Shown: piece by piece, positions 8,525 through 16,194 of the stretch
Layout: each line of letters opens with the position of its first letter
Numbering within the stretch: the stretch's first letter is position 1
NCBI RefSeq assembly: GCF_902826855.1
Contig: NZ_CADEGK010000014.1
Span: forward strand, 1 to 41,756
Reading direction: 5' to 3'
Length of the DNA: 41,756 nucleotides
Source of the DNA: an uncultured Phenylobacterium sp.
GTDB taxonomy: Bacteria; Pseudomonadota; Alphaproteobacteria; Caulobacterales; Caulobacteraceae
Notes under the pieces: generated by a model
The model's input: only the letters and a program-made list of their open reading frames with translations
What the model was told of the DNA's origin: nothing
Database searches by the model: none
Program-made: the position numbers and the translations under genes

Positions 8525-9562
8525 TTAGCGGTAGACGGGCCGCTTGTCCGGTCCGACGACCCGCATCCAGGACTTGCGCACCAGGTCCTTCACGCTCTGC
8601 GGCATGGGCAGGTAGTCCAGTTGGACGGCCTGGGCGTCGCCGTTCTTGTAGGCCCAATCGAAGAAGGCCAGGACCTCGCGGGCGCGGGCGGGGTTCTCTG
8701 GCTTCACGGGCACCAGGATGAAGGTCGCCGCCGTGATCGGCCAGGCCTCGGCGCCCGGCTGGTCGAGCAGCAGCAGGTAGAAGCCCGGCGCCTTGGCCCA
8801 GTTGGCGTTCGCCGCCGCAGCCGAGAAGTTGGCGGCGGTGGGGTTAACGAACTTGCCCGCCTTGTTCTGCAGCTGGGCGTAGGTGAGGTTGTTCTGCTTG
8901 GCGAAGGCGTACTCCACATAGCCGATCGCCCCCGGCGTCTGCTTCACATAGGCCGCGACGCCATCGTTGCCCTTGCCGCCCAGGCCGACCGGCCACTTCA
9001 CCGAGTCGTTGGCCCCGACCTCGGCCGCCCAGCGCGGGGCCTTCATGGTCAGGTAGGTCGTGAACACGAAGGTGGTGCCCGAGCCGTCCGAGCGGTGGAC
9101 CACGGTGATCGGCAGGTTCGGCAGCGCCACGCCCGGGTTGGTCTTCGCGAGCAGCGGGTCGTTCCACTTCTTGATCACGCCGCGGAAGATGTCGGCGATC
9201 TGCGGCCCGGTCAGCTTCACCTGGCCCGAGCGGATGCCCGGCAGGTTCATCACCGGCACAACGCCACCGATCACGGTGGGGAACATGGCGAAGCCGTTGG
9301 CGGCCAGGTCGTCCGGCTTCATCGGCTTGTCCGTGGCGCCGAAGTCGACGGTCCTGGCGGTGATCTGGCGGATGCCGCCGCCGGAGCCGATGGCCTGGTA
9401 GTTCAGCCGGTTGCCGGTCTGGGCGCGGTAGGTCTCGGCCCACTTTGCATAGACCGGCGCCGGGAAGGTTGCGCCGGCGCCGGAGATGTCGGCGGCCCGG
9501 GCCGCCCCGGGGCCGGCCAGGGCCGCGACCGCCAAGATCGCGGTGATGTAGCGTTTGAACAT
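8525..9562 (-). CDS. pstS: Phosphate-binding protein PstS, soluble periplasmic form
   Basis: This second PstS (345 residues) has a classical Sec signal peptide ending in an AxA site (GAARAA, about residue 23), with no lipobox cysteine, so it should be free in the periplasm. Motifs shared with copy 1 are SGAGATFPAPVYAKWAE, GSGGGIRQI and HRSDGSGTTFVFTTYL. An AGGGG ribosome site precedes the ATG. It is divergent from the phosphate porin gene and shares the 212-bp region holding two Pho boxes. Pairing a soluble binding protein with an outer-membrane phosphate porin suggests it captures phosphate entering through that pore. Confidence 0.96.
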   Translation of the reverse strand: MFKRYITAILAVAALAGPGAARAADISGAGATFPAPVYAKWAETYRAQTGNRLNYQAIGSGGGIRQITARTVDFGATDKPMKPDDLAANGFAMFPTVIGGVVPVMNLPGIRSGQVKLTGPQIADIFRGVIKKWNDPLLAKTNPGVALPNLPITVVHRSDGSGTTFVFTTYLTMKAPRWAAEVGANDSVKWPVGLGGKGNDGVAAYVKQTPGAIGYVEYAFAKQNNLTYAQLQNKAGKFVNPTAANFSAAAANANWAKAPGFYLLLLDQPGAEAWPITAATFILVPVKPENPARAREVLAFFDWAYKNGDAQAVQLDYLPMPQSVKDLVRKSWMRVVGPDKRPVYR

Positions 9563-9636
9563 GGAAATCCCCTCGTCGAGGGCGCAGGTCGCGCGCCCGT
9601 TCGGGGGCCGGTGTATTGACGTCCCACGACTCTCAC

Positions 9637-9665
9637 GTGACGTCCGTCCTTCAGTTTGATGACAG
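9637..9665 (-). promoter_or_regulatory. Pho box upstream of the soluble pstS
   Basis: Minus strand units at 11-bp spacing are CTGTCATCAAA (from 9665), CTGAAGGACGG and ACGTCAC (to 9637). The first is a near-perfect match and the others are weaker. The -10 is not clear here, unlike at the other Pho promoters. It lies 75-100 bp upstream of the ATG. Confidence 0.6.
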
Positions 9666-9670
9666 TGGCA

Positions 9671-9704
9671 TTGTCACAAATCTGTTTTCCAACCTTTGTC
9701 GTAA
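9671..9704 (+). promoter_or_regulatory. Pho box upstream of the phosphate porin
   Basis: On the plus strand TTGTCAC (9671-9677), AAAT and CTGTTTT (9682-9688) sit at 11-bp spacing and point towards the porin. Ten bp later lies TCGTAA, a weak -10. The box is back to back with the pstS2 Pho box, only 5 bp away. Confidence 0.58.
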
Positions 9705-9774
9705 GGTCGCATACGGAGCCTAGGAACCGCCTCGTCGAAGCCGCCGCTCGGGTGGCCAAAGAGGGGTTTCTCAG

Positions 9775-11367
9775 ATGGTGTTGTCACTGAAGCGCGGCGC
9801 GCCCGCGTGGCTGGGCGCAAGTCTCGCCGGCCTGCTGCTCTGCGGTGTGTCCAGCACCGCCTTGGCCGCCCCCGCCGCCGACGCCAAGCTGCAGTCGATG
9901 CAGAGTCAGCTGGACGAGTTGCGCGGTCAGCTGACCGCCCTGCGCGCGTCGGGCCAGGCGCCCGACACGCGCCTGTCGGCCATCGAGCAGCAGCTCAGCG
10001 CAATGGCCGCCCAGCTGGCGGAAATGAAGACCGAGCAGGAGACCGCGAGCGCCGGCATCGCTACCCTGCAGCAGCCTCCCGCGCCCGCCGCCGTCACCGC
10101 AAAGTTGTCGAACGGCAAGCCGTCCTTCGCCACCACGGACGGGCGCTTCACCGCCAACATCCGGGCGATCCTGATGATGGACGCGGGCAAGTACTTCCAG
10201 GACGGCAACCTGCCGGCCAGCGTGACCAACCGCGACCTCAACGAGGGGGTCAACTTCCGCCGCGCGCGGATCGGTTTCGACGGCAAGCTGTTCGGCGACT
10301 TCGACTATGCCTTCGTCTACGAATTCGGTGGCTCAGGCGCCGAAGAGGCGGGACGTCTCTACGAGGCCTCGGTGACCTACACCGCGCTGAAGCCGTTCCG
10401 GATCAAGGTCGGCGCATTCGAGCCCAACGTGGGCCTGGCGGCCGCCACCTCGACGAGCCAGATGGTGCTGCTGGAACGCCCGGCCCCGGCCGAGGCCGCC
10501 CGCAACGTCGCCGCCGGCGACTCGCGCGCCGCCTTCCAGGTGTCCGCCGCCGGTGGGTTGGGCAGCGAGAGCGGCTTGGCGGCCTCCTGGCTCGCTTCCA
10601 CCGCCTTCACCGGCAATGTCCTCGGCGGCGCCCAGCAGTTCGACGAGCAGACCGGGTGGCTCGCGCGCGCGGTGGTGGCTCCCTATTCCGGCCAGGATTG
10701 GCAGGCCCACCTCGGCGCCAACGTCCAGTACGTGATCCAGCCCAACGACGCCCTCGGCCCGGCCGGCGCGGGCGCGCGCTATCCCATCCAGATCCGCGAT
10801 CGGCCCGAACTCCGCCTGGACGGCACGCGCCTCATCGACACGGGCGGGATCGACGCCGAACACGCCACGGTCTACGGCGGCGAGGCGGCCGTCCAGGTGC
10901 GGAACTTCCTCTTGGAGGGCGAGGTCTTCCGCTACGAGATCGAGCGCCGCAACAGCCTGCTGCCCGATCCGAAGTTCCGGGGCTGGTACGTACAGGGCTC
11001 TTGGGTCCTGACCGGCGAGCCGCGCCCCTACAACCCCATGGAGGGTCGCTTCGAGGCGCCGAAGCAGGCGTACAACTTCAATCCCGCGGCCGGCACCTGG
11101 GGCGCCTTCGAACTCGCGGCCCGCTATTCCGACCTGGACCTCAACTACCGCGAGGGCGCGCCCGGTACGACGACGGCGGCGGCCCTCGGCGCGGTGCGGG
11201 GCGGCGAGCAGAAGATCTACTCGATGGGCGTCAATTGGTATCTGAACCCTGCGATGCGGCTCATGCTGAACTATCAGCACGTCAAGATCGATCGGCTGGG
11301 GGGGACTGGCCTGCAAGTGGGCCAGACCTTCGACGCCGTGGCGGCGCGCGGCCAAGTCACCTTCTAG
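9775..11367 (+). CDS. OprO/OprP-type phosphate-selective porin
   Basis: This 530-residue protein is an outer-membrane porin of the Porin_O_P family, which forms trimeric channels for phosphate or polyphosphate. It has a Sec signal peptide with cleavage after TALAA (about residue 32), then a short coiled coil (LQSMQSQLDELRGQLTAL), a linker and a beta-barrel of alternating strands. The barrel starts with FTANIRAILMMDAGKYFQDG and the RRARIGFDGKLFGDFDYAFVYEF region, typical of OprP relatives. It ends in an aromatic (VTF), the usual barrel-insertion signal. A GAGGGG ribosome site supports the ATG. The Pho box upstream and divergent pstS2 fit a phosphate-starvation role. Confidence 0.92.
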   Translation: MVLSLKRGAPAWLGASLAGLLLCGVSSTALAAPAADAKLQSMQSQLDELRGQLTALRASGQAPDTRLSAIEQQLSAMAAQLAEMKTEQETASAGIATLQQPPAPAAVTAKLSNGKPSFATTDGRFTANIRAILMMDAGKYFQDGNLPASVTNRDLNEGVNFRRARIGFDGKLFGDFDYAFVYEFGGSGAEEAGRLYEASVTYTALKPFRIKVGAFEPNVGLAAATSTSQMVLLERPAPAEAARNVAAGDSRAAFQVSAAGGLGSESGLAASWLASTAFTGNVLGGAQQFDEQTGWLARAVVAPYSGQDWQAHLGANVQYVIQPNDALGPAGAGARYPIQIRDRPELRLDGTRLIDTGGIDAEHATVYGGEAAVQVRNFLLEGEVFRYEIERRNSLLPDPKFRGWYVQGSWVLTGEPRPYNPMEGRFEAPKQAYNFNPAAGTWGAFELAARYSDLDLNYREGAPGTTTAAALGAVRGGEQKIYSMGVNWYLNPAMRLMLNYQHVKIDRLGGTGLQVGQTFDAVAARGQVTF

Positions 11368-11392
11368 TCCGTCCGCCTCCCCTCTCCGCCTT

Positions 11393-11425
11393 CGCCGCCG
11401 CGGTGCTCCGCGGCGGCGTTTTCTT
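11393..11425 (+). terminator. Intrinsic terminator of the phosphate porin gene
   Basis: A perfect 11-bp GC stem (CGCCGCCGCGG / CCGCGGCGGCG, 4-nt loop TGCT) is followed by TTTTCTT. It starts 26 bp after the porin stop. Confidence 0.9.
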
Positions 11426-11527
11426 GCCTTCAAGAGACCGTCACGGGTCGGACATCGCGGCGCGATAGGGTCCCGGCGTGCGCATCCCCTCGCGCATCTC
11501 TCCACGGCCGCCCCGAAGGCCGGATGG

Positions 11528-11563
11528 GGCCGCGACCCTCCCCCGGGGTCGCGGCCTTTTTTT
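11528..11563 (+). terminator. Second plus-strand intrinsic terminator
   Basis: An 11-bp stem (GGCCGCGACCC / GGGTCGCGGCC) with a 7-nt loop is followed by seven T. The U-run is on the plus strand, so it does not serve the converging minus-strand gene at 11576. Because the porin terminator is only 100 bp upstream, it is either a backup or the end of a short independent transcript. Confidence 0.85.
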
Positions 11564-11575
11564 CCCCGGGGATCG

Positions 11576-12367
11576 CTAGGCTGCTAGGGGAACCGGGCGC
11601 GGCGCCCGCGCCTTGCGCGCCTCCAGCCACGGTATGATCCGCATCGACCCGTCGAAGTCCTCGACGACGGCCGTGCAGCTTTCCACCCAGTCGCCGTCGT
11701 TGAGATAGACGATCCCGCCCAACTCGCGCCTCTCGGCCTTGTGGATGTGCCCGCAGATGACGCCGCAGACGCCCCGCCGCCGGGCCTCGTCGGCCATGGC
11801 GGTCTCGAACTGGTCGATGAAGGCGACGGCGTCCTTCACCTTGTGCTTCAGGAAGGCCGAGAGGCTCCAGTAGTTCAGACCCAGAATCTTGCGCGCCCGG
11901 TTGAAGTGGGTGTTGAGCGCGATCAGCGCCCGGTAGCTCCAGTCCCCCAGCAAGGCCAACCACTTGGCGTTCTGGACCACGCCGTCGAACTCGTCACCGT
12001 GGGTGACCAGGTAGCGCCGCCCGTCCGCCGCCTCGTGGATCGCGTCGCGGGCCACCACCACGCCGCCGAAGTGGACGCCGCAGAAGTCGCGGATGACCTC
12101 GTCGTGGTTGCCGGGGATGTAGACGACGCGGACGCCCTTGCGCGCCATCCGCAGGATCTTCTGCACCACATCGTTGTGCGCCTGGGGCCAGAACCAGCCG
12201 GAGCGCAGCTTCCAGCCATCGACGATGTCGCCCACCAGGTAGAGCGTCTCGCACTCCAGCTCGCGGATGAACTCCAGCAGGAGCTCCGCCTGGCAGCCGC
12301 GCGTGCCCAGGTGGATGTCGGAGATGAAGGCCGTGCGGCAGCGGACGGCAGGCGTGTTATCGGGCAT
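11576..12367 (-). CDS. Metallophosphoesterase, PlcP-like phospholipase C or LpxH-like
   Basis: A 263-residue calcineurin-like phosphoesterase. The metal-binding motifs appear in order: SDIHLG (about 15-20), VGDIVDGW (46-53), PGNHDE (85-90), THGDEFD and CGHIHKAE. Automatic annotation would name it UDP-2,3-diacylglucosamine diphosphatase (LpxH). However, the same subfamily includes PlcP of Sinorhizobium meliloti, a PhoB-induced phospholipase C that breaks down phosphatidylcholine in phosphate starvation so that phosphorus-free lipids can replace it. Its position directly after phoB, with a clear Pho box in the 69-bp gap, favours PlcP. No signal peptide is seen, so it acts in the cytoplasm or at the inner membrane. 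LpxH function cannot be excluded from sequence alone. Confidence 0.8.
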   Translation of the reverse strand: MPDNTPAVRCRTAFISDIHLGTRGCQAELLLEFIRELECETLYLVGDIVDGWKLRSGWFWPQAHNDVVQKILRMARKGVRVVYIPGNHDEVIRDFCGVHFGGVVVARDAIHEAADGRRYLVTHGDEFDGVVQNAKWLALLGDWSYRALIALNTHFNRARKILGLNYWSLSAFLKHKVKDAVAFIDQFETAMADEARRRGVCGVICGHIHKAERRELGGIVYLNDGDWVESCTAVVEDFDGSMRIIPWLEARKARAPRPVPLAA

Positions 12368-12394
12368 GGCAATCCCCCAACGGTCGTGTGACCA

Positions 12395-12428
12395 GCGCTA
12401 GGGCGAGTCCGTGACGGGGCGGTGACCG
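12395..12428 (-). promoter_or_regulatory. Pho box and promoter of the PlcP-like gene
   Basis: Minus strand CGGTCAC (12428-12422), 4 bp, CCGTCAC (12417-12411), 10 bp and TAGCGC (12400-12395) repeat the pstC layout exactly. The site lies between the phoB stop (12437) and the ATG at 12367, leaving a leader of about 20 nt with a GGGGGAT ribosome site. Confidence 0.7.
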
Positions 12429-12436
12429 CCGCCCCC

Positions 12437-13126
12437 TCAGCCGTCCTGATCCAAAGCGTAGCCCGCCGAACGCACGGTACGGATCAGGTCCGGCGCGTTC
12501 GGCAGCCGCAGGGCCTTGCGCAGGCGCCCCACGTGGACGTCGACGGTGCGGACCTCGACGTAGGTGTTGGCCCCCCAGACGGCGTCCAGCAGGCGCTCGC
12601 GGGTGAACACCCGGCCCGGCCGCTGCATCAGGAAATCCAGAAGGCGGTACTCGGTGGGGCCCAGATGGACATCTGTCCCGCCGCGGGTGACGCGGTGGCG
12701 GGCGCGGTCCAGGACCAGATCGGCGTACTCCAGCCGTTCCTCCACCAGCTCCGGGCGCGTCCGGCGCAGCAGCGCGCGGATGCGGGCGACCAGTTCGCTC
12801 ATGGCGAAGGGCTTGACCACATAGTCGTCGGCGCCGGTGTCCAGGCCGCGGACCTTGTCGGTCTCCTCGCCGCGGGCGGTCAGCATCAGCACCGGCGTGC
12901 GCCGCGTCTCCACGCCCGCGCGCAGCTGGCGGCAGACCTCGACGCCGGAGACCTTGGGCAGCATCCAGTCCAGCACGATCAAGTCCGGCGGCTCCTCGGC
13001 GACCCGCAGCAGGGCCTCCTCGCCGTCGGCGGCGCGCTCCACGCGGAAGCCCTCCTTCATCAGGTTGTAGTCGAGGAGCGTCGCCAGAGCGTCCTCGTCC
13101 TCCACCACCAGGACATAGGGGATCAC
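12437..13126 (-). CDS. phoB: Phosphate regulon response regulator PhoB
   Basis: PhoB is the transcription factor activated by PhoR under phosphate limitation. The 229-residue protein has a receiver domain (1-120) with the acidic pair ED at 10-11, phospho-acceptor Asp53 in LIVLDWMLP, the switch Thr in LMLTARGEE and Lys in YVVKPF. The linker leads to an OmpR-type winged helix (about 130-226) with GPTEYRLLDFLM and the recognition helix region RTVDVHVGRLRKAL. Length and motifs are typical. It overlaps phoU2 by 4 bp and is presumably co-transcribed with it from the Pho box at 13841-13874, giving autoregulation. Confidence 0.97.
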   Translation of the reverse strand: MIPYVLVVEDEDALATLLDYNLMKEGFRVERAADGEEALLRVAEEPPDLIVLDWMLPKVSGVEVCRQLRAGVETRRTPVLMLTARGEETDKVRGLDTGADDYVVKPFAMSELVARIRALLRRTRPELVEERLEYADLVLDRARHRVTRGGTDVHLGPTEYRLLDFLMQRPGRVFTRERLLDAVWGANTYVEVRTVDVHVGRLRKALRLPNAPDLIRTVRSAGYALDQDG

Positions 13127-13818
13127 GATAGCGAAACCTCCGCGTCGGGCAGGCTGACCTTGGGCCGCTCGCCCGTCAGTTCCTGCCCGGTCATCTGGAA
13201 GTGCAGGATCTCGGCGATATTGGTGGCGTGGTCCCCGATCCGCTCGAGGTTCTTGGCGACGAACAGCAGGTGCGCCCCGGCGGCCACCTGGTCGGGCCGG
13301 CTGGTCATCAGGGCCAGCAGCTCGCGGAACAGGCTCTCGTAGTGCTCGTCAACCTCGCCGTCGCGGCGCCACACGTCGAGCGCCGGCTCCACGTCGCCGG
13401 CGGCGTAGGCGTCCAGCACCTCGCGCAGGCGGGCGGAGACCAGGCGGCCCATGCGCTCGATCGCGCCCGTCAGCGGCAGCAGCGGCTCGCCCGCCGAGAG
13501 CACCAGGCTACGCTTGGCGATGTTGCGCGCCAGGTCGCCGCAGCGCTCCAGGTTCATGGCCAGCTTCAGGGTGGAGATGGCGCGCCGCAGCTCGGCCTCG
13601 TCGGGGCTGTGGCGAGCGATCAACGCCACGGCGCGGCGCTCCACCTCGCTCTGCATTGTGTCCAGACGCAGGTCGCGGATGATCAGCGCCTGGGCCAGCG
13701 GCACGTCGCGGCGGACCACCGCGTCGACAGCGTCCACCACCTGGGCCTCCGCCAGGCCGCCCATGCGGATCACCTCGGCGACCAGCTGGCGAAGTTCAGC
13801 CTGCAGGGAACGTGTCAC
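13123..13818 (-). CDS. phoU: Phosphate signalling regulator PhoU (copy 2)
   Basis: A second PhoU of 231 residues with both metal-binding repeat signatures, ERCGDLARNIAKR and ERIGDHATNIAEI. The start is a GTG at 13818 preceded by GAGAGGG. The ATG 13 bp upstream is out of frame with an early stop. It overlaps phoB by 4 bp, so PhoU2 and PhoB are made together. It is clearly diverged from copy 1, so it is not a recent duplication. A likely role is phosphate-dependent restraint of PhoR, but the division of labour with copy 1 cannot be read from the sequence. Confidence 0.95.
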   Translation of the reverse strand: MTRSLQAELRQLVAEVIRMGGLAEAQVVDAVDAVVRRDVPLAQALIIRDLRLDTMQSEVERRAVALIARHSPDEAELRRAISTLKLAMNLERCGDLARNIAKRSLVLSAGEPLLPLTGAIERMGRLVSARLREVLDAYAAGDVEPALDVWRRDGEVDEHYESLFRELLALMTSRPDQVAAGAHLLFVAKNLERIGDHATNIAEILHFQMTGQELTGERPKVSLPDAEVSLS

Positions 13819-13840
13819 TTAAGCCCTCTCATGGAGGTGC

Positions 13841-13874
13841 AAACTACTGCGGTATGGCGACAGTTTTGCGACGG
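13841..13874 (-). promoter_or_regulatory. Pho box and promoter of phoU2-phoB
   Basis: Minus strand CCGTCGC (13874-13868), AAAA, CTGTCGC (13863-13857), then 10 bp and TAGTTT (13846-13841). It lies just past the phoR stop and about 23 bp before the phoU2 GTG. It implies that phoB is positively autoregulated in addition to any read-through from phoR. Confidence 0.7.
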
Positions 13875-13880
13875 TCGCGG

Positions 13881-15005
13881 TCAGGAGGCCGCCACGGGCA
13901 GGTAGACGCTGAACGTGCTGCCCTCCCCCTCGGCGCTTTCCACGGCCAGCCCGCCACGGTGGCGGTTGACCACGTGCTTGACGATAGCGAGCCCCAGGCC
14001 GGTGCCGCCGCTGCGCTGGCCTTCCACTCGATAGAAGCGTTCGGAAAGCCGCGGCAGGTGCTGGCGCGCAATCCCCGGCCCGGTGTCGGTGACGCGCAGC
14101 ACCACATAGGCCTGCCCCTCCGAGGCGTCGGGGGACAGCAGCGAAAGGCCCACGCCCGTACGGCTGGGCGCGCGTGCCGCCTCCACGGTCGGCGCCGATC
14201 GCAAGGCGACCCGCACCTGGCCCCCGCGCGGGGTGTACTTCACCGCATTGTCCACCAGGTTCTGGATCACCTGCACGAGCTGGTCGCGATCGCCGATGAC
14301 CGAGCCGACGTCGTCGCCGGGGTCGATGGCGACCGTCACGCCCCGATCGGCGGTCAGCGGGCGCATGGCGTCGGAGACGTCCTGCACGGTACGCGCCAGG
14401 TCGACCTTGCCGGAGGGTGCGATGTGCTCGTTGAGCTCGATGCGGCTGAGCGAGAGCAGGTCGTCCACCAGCCGGGCCATGCGCGTGGCCTGCTGGGCCA
14501 TGATGCCGAGGAACTTCTCACGCGCCTCAGGATCGTCCTTGGCATGGGTGCGGAGGGTCTCCACGAAGCCGGCCAGCGAGGCCAGCGGCGTGCGCAGCTC
14601 GTGGCTGGCGTTGGCCAGGAAGTCGGCGCGCATCCGTTCGGTGCGCCGCGCGTCGGTCTCGTCGCGCAACACGACGACCAACTGCTTGGCGGCCCCCGGC
14701 TCGGCCTCCAACGGCCTGGCGAAGGCGCGCCAGAAGCGCGGCTGCACGCCGATCGTCTCGAAGGCCACCTCGGCGCTGGTGGAGGTCGCGAGCGCATGCT
14801 CGATGGTCTCCAGCACCTCCGGCCGCCGCAGGGCCGCCCCCAGGGGCGCGCCGGCCAGCTCAAGGCGGAAGACCTCGCGGGCGGCCTGGTTGCCGTAGGC
14901 GATCTCCGGCGGCTCGCCGTCCGCGCCGCGCACCAGGATCACCGGTTCGGGCAGCAGTTCCAGGATCATCTGGGCCGCTGCGCCTGCCCCGGCCCGCTCC
15001 GGCAT
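13881..15005 (-). CDS. phoR: Phosphate regulon sensor histidine kinase PhoR, without membrane helices
   Basis: PhoR phosphorylates or dephosphorylates PhoB according to the state of Pst/PhoU. The 374-residue protein has a PAS domain (about 12-118), the H-box FLANASHELRTPLASLAGF with His135, an N-box (QNLVDNAVKYTP), a G1 box (VTDTGPGI) and a G2 box (GTGLGLAIVKHV). The order and the run LRDETDARRTERMRADF are typical of PhoR. It lacks the N-terminal membrane helices of E. coli PhoR. Extending the frame is blocked because its ATG lies 1 bp after the ccmI stop. It must therefore be cytosolic or be held at the membrane by PhoU/Pst. Its transcription may depend on the ccm promoter. Confidence 0.93.
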   Translation of the reverse strand: MPERAGAGAAAQMILELLPEPVILVRGADGEPPEIAYGNQAAREVFRLELAGAPLGAALRRPEVLETIEHALATSTSAEVAFETIGVQPRFWRAFARPLEAEPGAAKQLVVVLRDETDARRTERMRADFLANASHELRTPLASLAGFVETLRTHAKDDPEAREKFLGIMAQQATRMARLVDDLLSLSRIELNEHIAPSGKVDLARTVQDVSDAMRPLTADRGVTVAIDPGDDVGSVIGDRDQLVQVIQNLVDNAVKYTPRGGQVRVALRSAPTVEAARAPSRTGVGLSLLSPDASEGQAYVVLRVTDTGPGIARQHLPRLSERFYRVEGQRSGGTGLGLAIVKHVVNRHRGGLAVESAEGEGSTFSVYLPVAAS

Positions 15006-15006
15006 G

Positions 15007-16194
15007 TCAGGCTCCCGGGACGCCGAGCTGACGGGCGGCCTGGCGCAGGGTCTGCTGCTCGCCGGGCGAGCCGGCGAAGGCGCGGCTGGCCTCGCGGTAC
15101 GCGGCCTGCGCCTCGCCCGTCTGGCCCAGGACCATGCGGGCTCGCATCAGCTGCTGCCAGCCGGCCAGGTCCCTGGGATTCTGCTTCAGCCTCGCGTCCA
15201 AGCCCGAGACCATGCCCTGGATCATTTGCTGGCGATCGGCCGGGCTCATGGTCTGGGCGGCGGCCATCTGCTCCTGGGTGGGACCGCGCGGGCTGGCGGC
15301 GGGCGCGGCGGCGAGCGGAGGCAGGCGCCCGGCGATGTCGATCTTCCGCTCGGCGGCCACCTTCTCCACGAAGCCGCGCACGTCGGCGGCCCACGGCGCG
15401 TCCGGCGGCGCGGACTTCAGGAGCGCGACCCAGTCGTTGATGGCGCCTTCGTGGTCGCCGGCCTGGTCGCGGGCCACGCCAAGGTAGTAGCGGGCGCGCG
15501 GGTCGGCGGGGTCGGCGGCGAGCGCCTTCCTGAACACGTCCTGCGCCACCGGCGTCACCGTGCCCTCCGACGCCAGCACCGTGGCCTCGCCCTGCGCCGA
15601 CAGATAGTCGGCGTTGGTGGGATCCAGCGCGGCGGCGCGGCCGTAGGCCACGGCGGCCTCGGCGTTGCGCCCGGTCTGCAGGTAGGACCAACCCAGCATC
15701 CGCCAGCCCTCGGCGTTGCCGGGATTCTGCTGCATCTGGGTCTCGAGCTGGGCGATCACCGAGTCTGCGTCGGCGTGCGGTGCGCCGTTCGCGCCGGGCG
15801 CGCCGGGGGCCTGCGCGGCCTTCACCCCCGGGGCGGCGGCGACGTTGGGCTTGCCGATGGCCAGGTAGAGGCCAGTGCCCGCGAGGGTGACGATCGCGAC
15901 CGTCCCCAGCGCCACATACAGCAGCGTCCGCTCGCTCAGCGGCCGCGCAGGCGTCACCGGCCGGCGGCCCTCAGCCAGCACGCGGCGCTTGAGGTCGGTC
16001 TTCAGCGCCTCGGCCTCCGGAGCTTCCAGCACGCCGGTCGCGGCCTGGGTCTCGATCTCGCCAAGCTGGGCCTTCAGCACGCCGAGGCTATCGTTGCGTT
16101 CAGCCGCGCGGGCGGCGTCGACGCGGCGGACAAGCGGGATGGCCAAGCCAACCGCCGCCAGCACCGTCATCAGGGTCAGGATCATCCAGAGCAT
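15007..16194 (-). CDS. ccmI: Cytochrome c biogenesis protein CcmI
   Basis: CcmI (CycH) chaperones apocytochrome c to the CcmF/CcmH haem lyase in the periplasm. The 395-residue protein begins with a membrane helix (about 2-22) and the family segment DAARAAERNDSLGVLKAQLGEI. A second helix follows near 95-115, then tetratricopeptide-like repeats (AEGWRMLGWSYLQTGR and PRARYYLGVARDQAGDHEGA are visible). It abuts ccmH directly and ends 1 bp before phoR. The Ala/Pro-rich linker around residues 115-140 has low complexity. Confidence 0.93.
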   Translation of the reverse strand: MLWMILTLMTVLAAVGLAIPLVRRVDAARAAERNDSLGVLKAQLGEIETQAATGVLEAPEAEALKTDLKRRVLAEGRRPVTPARPLSERTLLYVALGTVAIVTLAGTGLYLAIGKPNVAAAPGVKAAQAPGAPGANGAPHADADSVIAQLETQMQQNPGNAEGWRMLGWSYLQTGRNAEAAVAYGRAAALDPTNADYLSAQGEATVLASEGTVTPVAQDVFRKALAADPADPRARYYLGVARDQAGDHEGAINDWVALLKSAPPDAPWAADVRGFVEKVAAERKIDIAGRLPPLAAAPAASPRGPTQEQMAAAQTMSPADRQQMIQGMVSGLDARLKQNPRDLAGWQQLMRARMVLGQTGEAQAAYREASRAFAGSPGEQQTLRQAARQLGVPGA

